Positions 16,439-23,991 of a DNA stretch of 64,000 nucleotides are shown piece by piece; within the stretch, counting starts at the first letter, position 1, and each line of letters begins with the position of its first letter. The stretch lies in the NCBI GenBank assembly GCA_041690495.1, contig JAWLHE010000003.1, positions 186,001 to 250,000 on the forward strand. Reading direction: 5' to 3'. The notes beneath the pieces are model-generated. The model was not told the DNA's origin. It made no database searches and saw only the letters and a list, made by a program, of their open reading frames with translations. Both the position numbers and the translations under genes were made by a program. The DNA comes from DATAAP01 sp041690495. GTDB lineage: Bacteria; Pseudomonadota; Alphaproteobacteria; CACIAM-22H2.

Positions 16439-16680
16439 GTGAAACACCTAAGTCTTTGATTTTTCCGGGATAAGCAGCGGGCGCTTCACTGCTTCACGGG
16501 AATGCGCAGTTGTGTCTTCCGATCCCCCTCCCCGGATCTGCCAACCCTTTGATTCTCCGGCGAACCGTTCGCGGCCTTGCTGTCCGGTCCGTGCGCCCGG
16601 CCGCCGCCGCCGTTCCCCCGTGAAACACTTAAGGCCTTGATCGCGCTCCAACTCCTGCCGCTGTTTCACCTGTTTCACAC
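16439..16680. repeat. Repeated GTGAAACA motifs in a gene-free stretch
   Basis: Two direct copies of a 22-base unit lie at 16439-16460 and 16620-16641, identical at 19 of 22 positions (both start GTGAAACAC and end TTGAT). Two inverted copies of the core, TGTTTCAC, lie at 16662-16669 and 16671-16678. CTGAAACA also occurs at 16427. The 400 bases between the HIT gene and the next terminator hold no supported gene. Meaning unknown. Confidence 0.6.
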
Positions 16681-16727
16681 GGATCCGCCGTTTCAGCCCC
16701 GCCCGGGCGCAGAGGACGGCAAATGAA

Positions 16728-16767
16728 AATGAAAAACGCCCGCTGCGGTCGCGAAACCGGGCGGGCG
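16728..16767 (-). terminator. Intrinsic terminator after the ICMT-like gene
   Basis: Read on the minus strand, stem GCCCGCC-type arms (16761-16767 with 16737-16743) close an inner hairpin, followed by TTTTTCATTTTC. It lies 70 bases past the stop of the methyltransferase-like gene and should end that transcript. Confidence 0.75.
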
Positions 16768-16835
16768 CAGGTATGCCGGCCGGGACTCGACCATGCGGAC
16801 GCGCCGCGGTCAATCCGCTTTCTCCGCGGCGGCGC

Positions 16836-17309
16836 TCACATCCAGCGCCGGACCGCCGCCTTGTAGCGCCGGTACTCGTCGCCGAACTTGGCCTCGAGAT
16901 AGCGCTCCTCGCGGGCGATGACGCCGTACCGCACGACGGCGAGAAGCGGCACGAGAAGGACGAGCGCCACCACGCTGTCCGCCGCGACCGCCACGGCAAG
17001 ATAGAGGAGCGTCATCCCGACATACATCGGATTGCGGGTGAACGCGTAGACGCCGCTCGTGACGATGGCGGTCGTGGGATGCCATGGCTCCGCGTGGGTG
17101 CCGGCGCGACGGAACCGGATGAGCGCGCTTACCGCCAGGGCGGCCGCGGCGCCGAGAAGAACGGCCGCCAGCCCGTAGCGCATGGCGGCGGGAACCCCGG
17201 TCGCGACGCGGACGGCAAGGAAGTCGATCGCAAGCCCGATGCCCAGCGCCGCCGCAAAGAGCAGCGGCGGCGGCGCGATCACGCCGGGATTGTCCTTCGC
17301 AGGGTGCAT
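16836..17309 (-). CDS. Isoprenylcysteine carboxyl methyltransferase family membrane protein
   Basis: A 157-residue membrane protein with three to four hydrophobic segments (about residues 14-32, 40-60, 95-125). The C-terminal block YAFTRNPMYVGMTLLYL followed by EERYLEAKFGDEYRRYKAAVRRW is the S-adenosylmethionine-binding signature shared by ICMT and the bacterial PEMT/ICMT-like group. Bacterial substrates are mostly unknown, as there is no prenylated protein. ATG 17309 is chosen because conserved sequence begins after it; a much longer upstream frame is open only because of GC content. The gene is divergent from the dehydrogenase at 17419. Confidence 0.85.
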   Translation of the reverse strand: MHPAKDNPGVIAPPPLLFAAALGIGLAIDFLAVRVATGVPAAMRYGLAAVLLGAAAALAVSALIRFRRAGTHAEPWHPTTAIVTSGVYAFTRNPMYVGMTLLYLAVAVAADSVVALVLLVPLLAVVRYGVIAREERYLEAKFGDEYRRYKAAVRRWM

Positions 17310-17418
17310 GCGGCCGATCCGATCGCGTGGGGTGGCGCCAAAGCAGAGTTTCCTGTACGCGCGACCCGGGGTCCTGCGGCTATGATCGCACGCTGCCGGA
17401 CCAGTGGAAGGAGAAAAC

Positions 17419-18441
17419 ATGACCCTGCCCGCCACCATGCGCGCCGTCGAGGCAGGCGCGTTCGCCATCGAGGCGCTGCGCGTCGTCGAGCGGCCGGTGC
17501 CGCGGCCGCGACGCGGCGAGATCCTGGTACACGTGAAGGCGGCGAGCCTCAACTACCGCGACCTCGCCGTGCTCGCGCAGGGCTACATGCCCAACCTGGA
17601 GATCCCCTACGTGCCCGCGTCGGACTGCTGCGGCGAGGTCGTCGCCGTGGGCGAGGACGTGACGCGGTTCAAGACCGGCGACCGGGTCGTGCCGATCTAT
17701 ACCCAGGGCTGGCACGCCGGCATGCCGACTTTGGCGCTGCGCACGCAGCGCACGCTCGGCGGGCCGCTGCACGGCGTACTGCAGGATTACGTCGCAGTGC
17801 CGGCCGAGGATGCCATCGCGGCACCCGCGCACCTGACGGACGAGGAGGCCGCGACCCTGCCGATCGCCGCGGTGACGGCGTGGTCGGCGCTGGCCGAGGG
17901 TCGCGTCAAGGCGGGCGACGCCGTTCTGGTTCAGGGCACCGGCGGCGTGGCGCTGTTCGCGCTGCAGTTCGCGAAGCTGCACGGCGCATCGGTGATCGCG
18001 CTGTCGTCGAGCAACGACAAGCTCGCCCGCGCCGGCGAGCTCGGGGCCGATATCGGCATCAACTATCGCACGACCCCGGACTGGCACACGGCCGTGCGCG
18101 AGGCGACCGGCGGCCGCGGCGTCGATATCGTCGTCGAGACCGCGGGCGCGACGCTCGCGAAATCGCTCGCCGCAACGGCGTTCGGCGGCTTCGTCGCGGT
18201 GATCGGCTTCGTCGCCGGCTACGAGGCGACGATCCCGTTGCGCGCGATGATCGGCCCGATGGTGCGCGTACAGGGTATCGCAGTCGGCTCGCGCGCGCGC
18301 TTCGAGGCGATGAACCGCGCCATGGCGCTGCACGCCGTGCGTCCGAAGATCGATTCCACCTTCCCGCTGGAGAAGACCGCCGACGCATTCCGCCGCATGG
18401 AGCGCGGCGCGCATTTCGGCAAGATCGTCATCGCGCTGTAG
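17419..18441 (+). CDS. NAD(P)-dependent alcohol dehydrogenase / quinone reductase (MDR)
   Basis: A 340-residue medium-chain dehydrogenase/reductase. The GroES-like half contains ASLNYRDLAVLAQGYMP and VPASDCCGEVVAVGEDV; the Rossmann half has VLVQGTGGVALFALQFAKLHGASVIALSSS, where the glycine motif is GTGGV. The residues that hold zinc in true alcohol dehydrogenases (Cys-x-x-x-His-Glu) are replaced, so this is the zinc-free zeta-crystallin/quinone-oxidoreductase-like branch often annotated as NAD(P)-dependent alcohol dehydrogenase. AAGGAG lies 6 bases before ATG 17419. Its end overlaps the end of the convergent membrane protein gene by 14 bases. The substrate is unknown. Confidence 0.9.
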   Translation: MTLPATMRAVEAGAFAIEALRVVERPVPRPRRGEILVHVKAASLNYRDLAVLAQGYMPNLEIPYVPASDCCGEVVAVGEDVTRFKTGDRVVPIYTQGWHAGMPTLALRTQRTLGGPLHGVLQDYVAVPAEDAIAAPAHLTDEEAATLPIAAVTAWSALAEGRVKAGDAVLVQGTGGVALFALQFAKLHGASVIALSSSNDKLARAGELGADIGINYRTTPDWHTAVREATGGRGVDIVVETAGATLAKSLAATAFGGFVAVIGFVAGYEATIPLRAMIGPMVRVQGIAVGSRARFEAMNRAMALHAVRPKIDSTFPLEKTADAFRRMERGAHFGKIVIAL

Positions 18442-19267
18442 GTGCCGGCCCGTCTCGCACCAGCGACGGGTGCCGCCACAGGGTCAGCGCCAGGATCAGC
18501 GCGATGGTCATGCCGATCATCTCGCCGCCGTCCTCAATCACGCCGATCATCAGCGCCGCGCGCCGGAACTGCCAATAGATTGCGATCTCCGCCATGTCGA
18601 CGACCACGGAGAAGAACGCGATGAAGCCGATCACGCCGGCGAACAGCATCGCCGCGCGGATATGCACGGCGCTGCTCGCGGCGATGCCGTAGATGCCGAG
18701 CGCGCCGATCACGAGCGCCCAGGTGGCATAGACGCCGAGCTCGCCGAGATCCTGCGGCCGCAGACCGCCGGCAGACGGCAGATCGAAACGCGCTGCAAGA
18801 TAGCCTCCGGTCGTTTCGTGAATCATCAGCGCGTCATCGACGACAATGATCAGGAACGCGACGGCGCCGGCGAGATAGATCGGCTGGGCGTGTCGTCGGC
18901 TGCAGAGATAGAGGAGCGCCGCGGTCGCCGCCGTCTTGGCGTAGTTCGTCATCTCGGGCAGGCCGCCGTCCGTGTTCACAGACAGGGCGGGCGAAAGCAC
19001 GAAGCCGAGGTCGATGTTCACCATCGCCTGCAGCTTCGGCGACAGCGCCAGCGCCAGCGCGACGAGATTCACGAGGATGAAGACCGCATCGATCGCCAGG
19101 AGGGCGAGCGCAAGGCGCCACAGGAATGTGTCGCCCCGGGCCGCCGCCCATACCTGCTTCGCCAGCTCAACCAGCCGGCGCGGTTCGCCGGCAAGCGAGG
19201 GCAGCAGGGGACCGGCATGCGGCGCGTCTTTGTCGTGGGTCCTCGAGATCGGGTTGCTTCCCGGCAA
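18428..19267 (-). CDS. Multi-pass membrane protein of unknown function
   Basis: A 279-residue protein I do not recognise. Five or six hydrophobic segments are visible: about residues 48-75, 110-122, 130-146, 178-200, 207-228 and 255-268. VVDDALMIHETTGGYLAARF (acidic residues beside a His) and VVVDMAEIAIYW sit at membrane borders and are the most distinctive parts. The best available start is TTG 19267; no ATG lies near the conserved-looking first helix, so the start is uncertain. It is convergent with the dehydrogenase gene. Nothing nearby suggests a function. Confidence 0.7.
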   Translation of the reverse strand: MPGSNPISRTHDKDAPHAGPLLPSLAGEPRRLVELAKQVWAAARGDTFLWRLALALLAIDAVFILVNLVALALALSPKLQAMVNIDLGFVLSPALSVNTDGGLPEMTNYAKTAATAALLYLCSRRHAQPIYLAGAVAFLIIVVDDALMIHETTGGYLAARFDLPSAGGLRPQDLGELGVYATWALVIGALGIYGIAASSAVHIRAAMLFAGVIGFIAFFSVVVDMAEIAIYWQFRRAALMIGVIEDGGEMIGMTIALILALTLWRHPSLVRDGPAPTAR

Positions 19268-19626
19268 AGTCAGTGGCCCCGGGAGTGCGGCTCGTACGGA
19301 ACGCAGCGCGAACGGTGACCGCCCCGTCCGACAACCCGCAGTCAGGGACGCGCGCCTCCCGGCTCGCCTTGCACTCTATTTACAGTTTTGTTTCGATTCT
19401 CGGTCTCTTTCGTGTTCCCGGCGGCGCGATGGCGGTCGCCCACCCGGGATCGATGCTCCTTGCGCCCGGACCGCGCCGTCCGGCAACCGCGCCTGAGGGG
19501 CGCCTCCCGGCTCTACGCATCCGCGTCGCCGGGCCAGGTCGATGTCCGACGGCAGATCCGGCCATCCATGCGTGCGGGCCGAAGCGGCTTCGCGGATCGC
19601 CCCGGCCGATGCCGCGCGGCCGAAGC
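19268..19626. other. 359-base gene-free stretch with an imperfect direct repeat
   Basis: No supported gene. It contains two similar segments of about 45 bases, listed as a repeat, and a short AT-richer part around 19376-19415 (CTCTATTTACAGTTTTGTTTCG) that is unlike its surroundings and could hold the promoter of the minus-strand membrane gene. Confidence 0.4.
19319..19513 (+). repeat. Imperfect direct repeat pair
   Basis: Segment 19319-19366 begins CCGCCCCGTCCGACAACC and ends GCGCCTCCCGGCTC; segment 19471-19513 begins CCGCGCCGTCCGGCAACC and ends GCGCCTCCCGGCTC. They share both ends with a few base changes and small gaps, 150 bases apart. Origin unknown. Confidence 0.45.
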
Positions 19627-20601
19627 TCACACCGGCTCGACCTCGGATTCGACCTCGCGGGCGCGTTCGGCCGGGGCCCTGGCGGGCGACGTGCGACGGT
19701 GCCGCGCGTAATGCTCGCGGCACTCCGCCTCGCGGCCGCGCACGACGCGCTTGCCGGCGAGATCGCCCCAGGTTTCGGTGACGACGGTCCGCTGCGTCTC
19801 CGGCCCGCCGCTCAGGTGGAAATACAGCACCACCCAGTCGCGGGTGAGCCCCAGCTTGTGCGCGCGCGCCGTGTTCGCGAACAGCGCCGTGATGCGCCAG
19901 CGGCCGCGGCTGGTATGCAGGACCGGTTGCCACGTGCGATGCCGGGGGTTGAAGCGGCGCGGCATGATCAGCGGCAGGTCGCCGGCCTCCGCCCGGGTGC
20001 GATACTCGCGGTCCACGTCCAGCAGAATCGCCACGCCGGGCTCCTCCCAGACCGGTTTCGGCCTGCGGCGCGGCTGCAAGCGGTTCAGGACGCCGTTCAA
20101 GGTGTGGCGGATGCTGGCGATGCGGCGCCGTCCCATCCCCGGTACCTCGCCGAGGCGACCCTCCTTGAGCGCCGCCGCGAGCGCTTCCAGGGTCGTGATG
20201 CCGAGGACGTCGTAGATCCGCCGCGACAGCACCGGGCCGATGCCCGGAATGGCGGTGAACAGCCGCTCGGGCACCAGCCGGCCGCGCAGCATGTCGAGGA
20301 ACGGCCAGCGCCCCGTCATCAGCTGCTCGGCCGTGGCCCGCGCAATGGACGGCCCCACGCCTCTCAGATCGAGCAGCGCCTGCGCGCCCTCGGCGCCGAT
20401 CTCGCCAATGTCGCGGTCAAGCCGGCGGATCGTACGCGCCGCCTGGGCATAGGCGTTGGCCCGGTACGGATCGGCGCCCTGCTGCTGCAGCAAGGTCGCC
20501 GCCGACGTGAGTCGCCGCGAAATGAGCGCGTTGGTCCTGAAACGACGCGGCTTGCCGCCGCTATCCGCCTGCGTCTCCTGAGTCACGAAATGCTCCGCCA
20601 T
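19627..20601 (-). CDS. Helix-hairpin-helix protein with PolX-like N-terminus and no polymerase domain
   Basis: A 324-residue protein. Residues 15-85 match the 8-kDa-type HhH domain of family X polymerases (ISRRLTSAATLLQQQGADPYRANAYAQAARTIRRL), and two more HhH motifs follow: LLDLRGVGPSIARATAEQL and LFTAIPGIGPVLSRRIYDVLG, then VPGMGRRRIASIRHTL. The catalytic palm with its Asp pair and the PHP exonuclease of bacterial PolX are both absent. The C-terminal half has a separate conserved-looking module (WQPVLHTSRGRWRITALFAN, DWVVLYFHLSGG, VTETWGDLAGKRVVRGRE). DNA binding is likely; enzymatic activity unknown. It lies between the two halves of a DNA repair gene set. ATG 20601 preferred; an in-frame start lies five codons upstream. 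Confidence 0.85.
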   Translation of the reverse strand: MAEHFVTQETQADSGGKPRRFRTNALISRRLTSAATLLQQQGADPYRANAYAQAARTIRRLDRDIGEIGAEGAQALLDLRGVGPSIARATAEQLMTGRWPFLDMLRGRLVPERLFTAIPGIGPVLSRRIYDVLGITTLEALAAALKEGRLGEVPGMGRRRIASIRHTLNGVLNRLQPRRRPKPVWEEPGVAILLDVDREYRTRAEAGDLPLIMPRRFNPRHRTWQPVLHTSRGRWRITALFANTARAHKLGLTRDWVVLYFHLSGGPETQRTVVTETWGDLAGKRVVRGREAECREHYARHRRTSPARAPAERAREVESEVEPV

Positions 20602-20755
20602 GCCGACGCGCACCATGCGCGCAGAGCTTCAACGCAGCGGAGCCGCATTCGGATTCAACCTTGCCGGCAAGCTCGCGCCCCGGCTCCACCCGGCGTCGCC
20701 ACCGCAGATCGGTCGCGGAGGCCGGCCGGACTCGTTACGATGACTGATCCCGGAC

Positions 20756-22012
20756 CTATACCTTCGCCACCGGCGTCCATTCCTGATTCGCCGTCTGGCC
20801 TGGTACCAGCTCCACCTTGAGCCAGCCCGGCTGGCGCTGGTCGAAGGCCTTGTAGGCATCGATCGCGGTCATCATCGGCTCGCGCTTGGTCAGGATCCCG
20901 CGCGGGTCGATCATGTTGCTGCGCACCATCTCGAGCAGCTTCGGAATGTACTTGCGGTGATTGCAGTTGCCCATCTTCATGGTCAGGTTCTTGTTCATCG
21001 CCTGGCCGATCGGGAAGGACTGCATCGACTGCGGATAGACGCCGAGAATCGACAATGTGCCGGCCTTGGCGAGCGACTCGATAGCCCACATCAGCGCCTG
21101 CGCCGGCGCATCGCCCGGATGCCAGTTGCCGTCGCTCGGCTTTGGCTTCTTGCCCTGCATTGCCTGCTTCTGCTGCTGCTGGAACTGCTGCTCCTGCCGG
21201 GCTGCCTGCTTCGCCGCGGGCCCGTGATGAGCATGGACCGCGTCGATGCCGACCGCGTCGATGGCGCGGTCGGTGCCGATCCCGCCGGTGAGCTGCCTGA
21301 TCGTCTGGACCGGGTCGTCCTGGTCGAAGTTGATCACCTCGGCGCCCTGGGCGCGCGCCATGTCGAGGCGCGAGTCGATCGCGTCGACCGCGAAGATGCG
21401 GCCGACATCCATCAGTTTCGCGCTGGCGATGGCGAACTGTCCGACCGGGCCGCAGCCGAACACGACGACGGTGTCGCCCGGCTTGATTTCCGCCAACTCG
21501 GCGCCGAACCAGCCGGTCGGGAAGATGTCCGACAGCATGATCGCCTGATCGTCGCTGATCTCGTCCGGCACCTTGACGAGTCCGACATGCGCGAAGGGAA
21601 TGCGCGCCTTCTCCGCCTGCAGACCGTCGAACGGGCCGGTCATCTGCGGCCCGCCGAAGAATGCGGTACCGGCGGCCGGCCCGTTCGGGTTGGCATGGTC
21701 GCATTGCGAATAGTAGCCGGCGCGGCAGTACGAACAGTAGCCGCAGGCGATGGACGAGGGAATGATGACGCGGTCGCCGATCTCGAGATTGCGTACCTCG
21801 CTGCCGATCTCCTCGACAATGCCGACGCCCTCGTGGCCGAGAATCGTGCCCTTCTTCATGCCGGGCAAGGTGCCGCGGACCATGTGCAGGTCGGTGCCGC
21901 AGATGGCGGTCGCCGTCACGCGCACAATGGCGTCGGTGGGGTCCTTGATCTTCGGCTCGGGCACGTCCTCGAGCCGGATATCGCCGAGATCATGGAAGAC
22001 GACTGCTTTCAT
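20756..22012 (-). CDS. Zinc-dependent alcohol dehydrogenase, formaldehyde-dehydrogenase-like
   Basis: A 418-residue zinc MDR enzyme. Catalytic zinc ligands are in AICGTDLHMV and GHEGVG; the structural zinc site is CGYCSYCRAGYYSQC, with the normal four-Cys spacing. The NAD-binding motif is VFGCGPVGQFAI. The length and the pattern ADPTDAIVRV-like N-terminus fit the glutathione-independent formaldehyde dehydrogenase/threonine dehydrogenase-like group. A 45-residue insertion around residues 260-305, rich in Gln and Lys (KQAARQEQQFQQQQKQAM), breaks the fold between strands; relatives carry a similar insert, often shorter. A GAGGAG site precedes ATG 22012. It lies 97 bases after the TPP enzyme gene on the same strand. 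Confidence 0.92.
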   Translation of the reverse strand: MKAVVFHDLGDIRLEDVPEPKIKDPTDAIVRVTATAICGTDLHMVRGTLPGMKKGTILGHEGVGIVEEIGSEVRNLEIGDRVIIPSSIACGYCSYCRAGYYSQCDHANPNGPAAGTAFFGGPQMTGPFDGLQAEKARIPFAHVGLVKVPDEISDDQAIMLSDIFPTGWFGAELAEIKPGDTVVVFGCGPVGQFAIASAKLMDVGRIFAVDAIDSRLDMARAQGAEVINFDQDDPVQTIRQLTGGIGTDRAIDAVGIDAVHAHHGPAAKQAARQEQQFQQQQKQAMQGKKPKPSDGNWHPGDAPAQALMWAIESLAKAGTLSILGVYPQSMQSFPIGQAMNKNLTMKMGNCNHRKYIPKLLEMVRSNMIDPRGILTKREPMMTAIDAYKAFDQRQPGWLKVELVPGQTANQEWTPVAKV

Positions 22013-22109
22013 TGCGGGCTCCTCAGGATGAGATCGTACAAATGGAACCGCCTCATCCCGAGGCGCGGTCAGCGAAACCGCACCTCGAAGGATGGGCAAC
22101 ATGCGCGGC

Positions 22110-23876
22110 TTACCCCACCGGCTCCTCGATCTTGGGCTCGGCGCGCTCGTTGTAGATTCTGCGGATGCGCTCGCCGTGCGGCGTGCCACCCTTCAGCGCC
22201 CTGGCAAGGTTCTCCGTCTCCTCCTTCTTTGGCACCGGCGAAATAACCGGCTCGTCGGGATCGACGACCGCCTCGAGCAGAGCCGGACCGTCGTGACGCA
22301 GCAACGCGTCGATTGCGTCGGCGCAGCGCGCCGGATCGTCGACGGAGAACCCGGCGAAGCCGCACGCCTCCGCCACCTTCGCATAGTCTATCGGCTGCAG
22401 CTCGCAGCCGAACTCGGGATTGCCGGAGAAGAAGAGCTGCTCCCACTTGATCATTCCCAGCGAGTCGTTCCTGACGACGACGACCTTGACCGGCAGCCGG
22501 TACTTCACGCAGGTCGCCAGCTCGCCCATCATCTGGGTGATGCCGCCGTCGCCGATGAAGGCGACGACCTGGCGTCCCGGATGGGCGATCGCCGCCGCGA
22601 TCGCATAGGGCAGGCCGCAGCCCATCGTCGCGAGCGTGCCCGATACCCCGAAGCGGCGAAGCCCTCGCATCTCGATATGCCGCGCCGCCCAGACCGTGTT
22701 GGTCCCCGAGTCGGTGACGACGATCGCGTCGTCGCTCATGCGCTCGGACAGCGTGCGCGCCACGGCCTGCGGCTTCATGGGCTTCTCGCCGGGATCGGCG
22801 CGTCTGCGCATCTCGCCGTCCCATGCTTCCTTCACGCGCTGGATGCGCTCCAGGAACGCGCGGTCGCGCTTCGGCTCGATCCGCGCGAGCAGCGCCTCGA
22901 GAGTCGCGCGCGCGCCGCCGACCAGCCCGACCTCCACCGGATAGCGCAGGCCGATTCGCGCGCCGTCGATGTCGATCTGGATGGCGCGTGCCGCGCCGGG
23001 CTCGGGATAGTACTCGACGTAGGGGAAATTGCTGCCGACGATCAGCAGCGTATCGCATTCCATCAGGGCGCGCTGCGACGCCTCGGTGCCGAGATGGCCG
23101 ACCGTGCCGGTACATTGCGGATGATCGTCCGGGAACACGTCCTTGCCGAGCAGCGCCTTCGCGACCGGGGCGGCGAGCTGTTCGGCGACCTGCATCAGCT
23201 CGCGCCGCGCATTGCGGGCGCCCTGGCCGCAGAGGATGGCTATGCGGTTGCCGCGGTTGAGCCAGTCGGCGGCGCGGTCGAGATCGTCGGGGCTCGGGGT
23301 GACGCGGCTCTCGCCGAATTCGTAGGAGACATGATGCGAGACGTTGCGCCGCGACGGCACCGCCTCGTCGAGCGACTCGCTCTGGAAGTCGAGCGGAAAT
23401 GCGACATGCGCGACGCCACGGCAGGCGAGTGCGGTCCGGCAGGCCTGTGCGGCGACGTTCTCCACATGGGTCGGCCCCATGATCCGCGTGTTGAACGCCG
23501 CCACGTCTACGAACACGCGGTCGAGCGGCACGTCCTGCTGCGTCTCGGTATCGATCAGGTCGTGATAGGGCATGCCGGTGATGGCGAGGACCGGCGCGCG
23601 GTCGAGCTTTGCGTCGTAAAGGCCGTTGATGAGGTGGAGCCCGCCCGGCCCGGAGGTCGCGAGGCAGCAGCCGAGCTTGCCCGTGAACTTTGCGTAGCCG
23701 CAGGCGGCAAGCGCCGCCGCTTCCTCGTGCCGCACCTGGACGAAGCGGATCGCGTCCTGGCGGGTGCGCAGGGCCTCCATGATGCCGTTGATGCCGTCGC
23801 CTGGCAGGCCGAACACGACATCGACGCCCCACCGCATGATCGTGTCGATCAGGACATCCGCGCCCGTCTTCGCCAT
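22110..23876 (-). CDS. Thiamine pyrophosphate-requiring enzyme (pyruvate oxidase/acetolactate synthase-like)
   Basis: A 588-residue three-domain TPP enzyme. The N-terminal PYR domain has FGLPGDGINGIMEAL and the catalytic Glu in VRHEEAAALAACGYAKFTG; the middle domain binds a nucleotide or FAD in relatives (ILCGQGARNARREL); the PP domain carries the TPP/Mg signature GDGGITQMMGELATCVKYR with Asn in VVRNDSLGM. Overall it is closest to PoxB-type pyruvate oxidases and catabolic acetolactate synthases, which cannot be told apart by eye. GGAGGAGGT lies just before ATG 23876. With the downstream zinc dehydrogenase it may form a two-step path from a 2-oxo acid through an aldehyde; this is inference. 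Confidence 0.92.
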   Translation of the reverse strand: MAKTGADVLIDTIMRWGVDVVFGLPGDGINGIMEALRTRQDAIRFVQVRHEEAAALAACGYAKFTGKLGCCLATSGPGGLHLINGLYDAKLDRAPVLAITGMPYHDLIDTETQQDVPLDRVFVDVAAFNTRIMGPTHVENVAAQACRTALACRGVAHVAFPLDFQSESLDEAVPSRRNVSHHVSYEFGESRVTPSPDDLDRAADWLNRGNRIAILCGQGARNARRELMQVAEQLAAPVAKALLGKDVFPDDHPQCTGTVGHLGTEASQRALMECDTLLIVGSNFPYVEYYPEPGAARAIQIDIDGARIGLRYPVEVGLVGGARATLEALLARIEPKRDRAFLERIQRVKEAWDGEMRRRADPGEKPMKPQAVARTLSERMSDDAIVVTDSGTNTVWAARHIEMRGLRRFGVSGTLATMGCGLPYAIAAAIAHPGRQVVAFIGDGGITQMMGELATCVKYRLPVKVVVVRNDSLGMIKWEQLFFSGNPEFGCELQPIDYAKVAEACGFAGFSVDDPARCADAIDALLRHDGPALLEAVVDPDEPVISPVPKKEETENLARALKGGTPHGERIRRIYNERAEPKIEEPVG

Positions 23877-23991
23877 GCGGCACCTCCTCCATGTGTCCTT
23901 CACGCGTCCGACAACAACGGGCTGCCTACCGCGACGTTCCGGCGCGGCGGTGCTGCTTGGAAATCGCGGACCGCCGTTGGACACTGGACCA

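Noticed and set aside
16783..16802. tRNA-like text on the minus strand (GGTCGAGTCCCGGCCGGCA)
   Set aside because: It looks like a T-arm end, but GTTCGA is not present and no acceptor, D or anticodon arm can be folded upstream.
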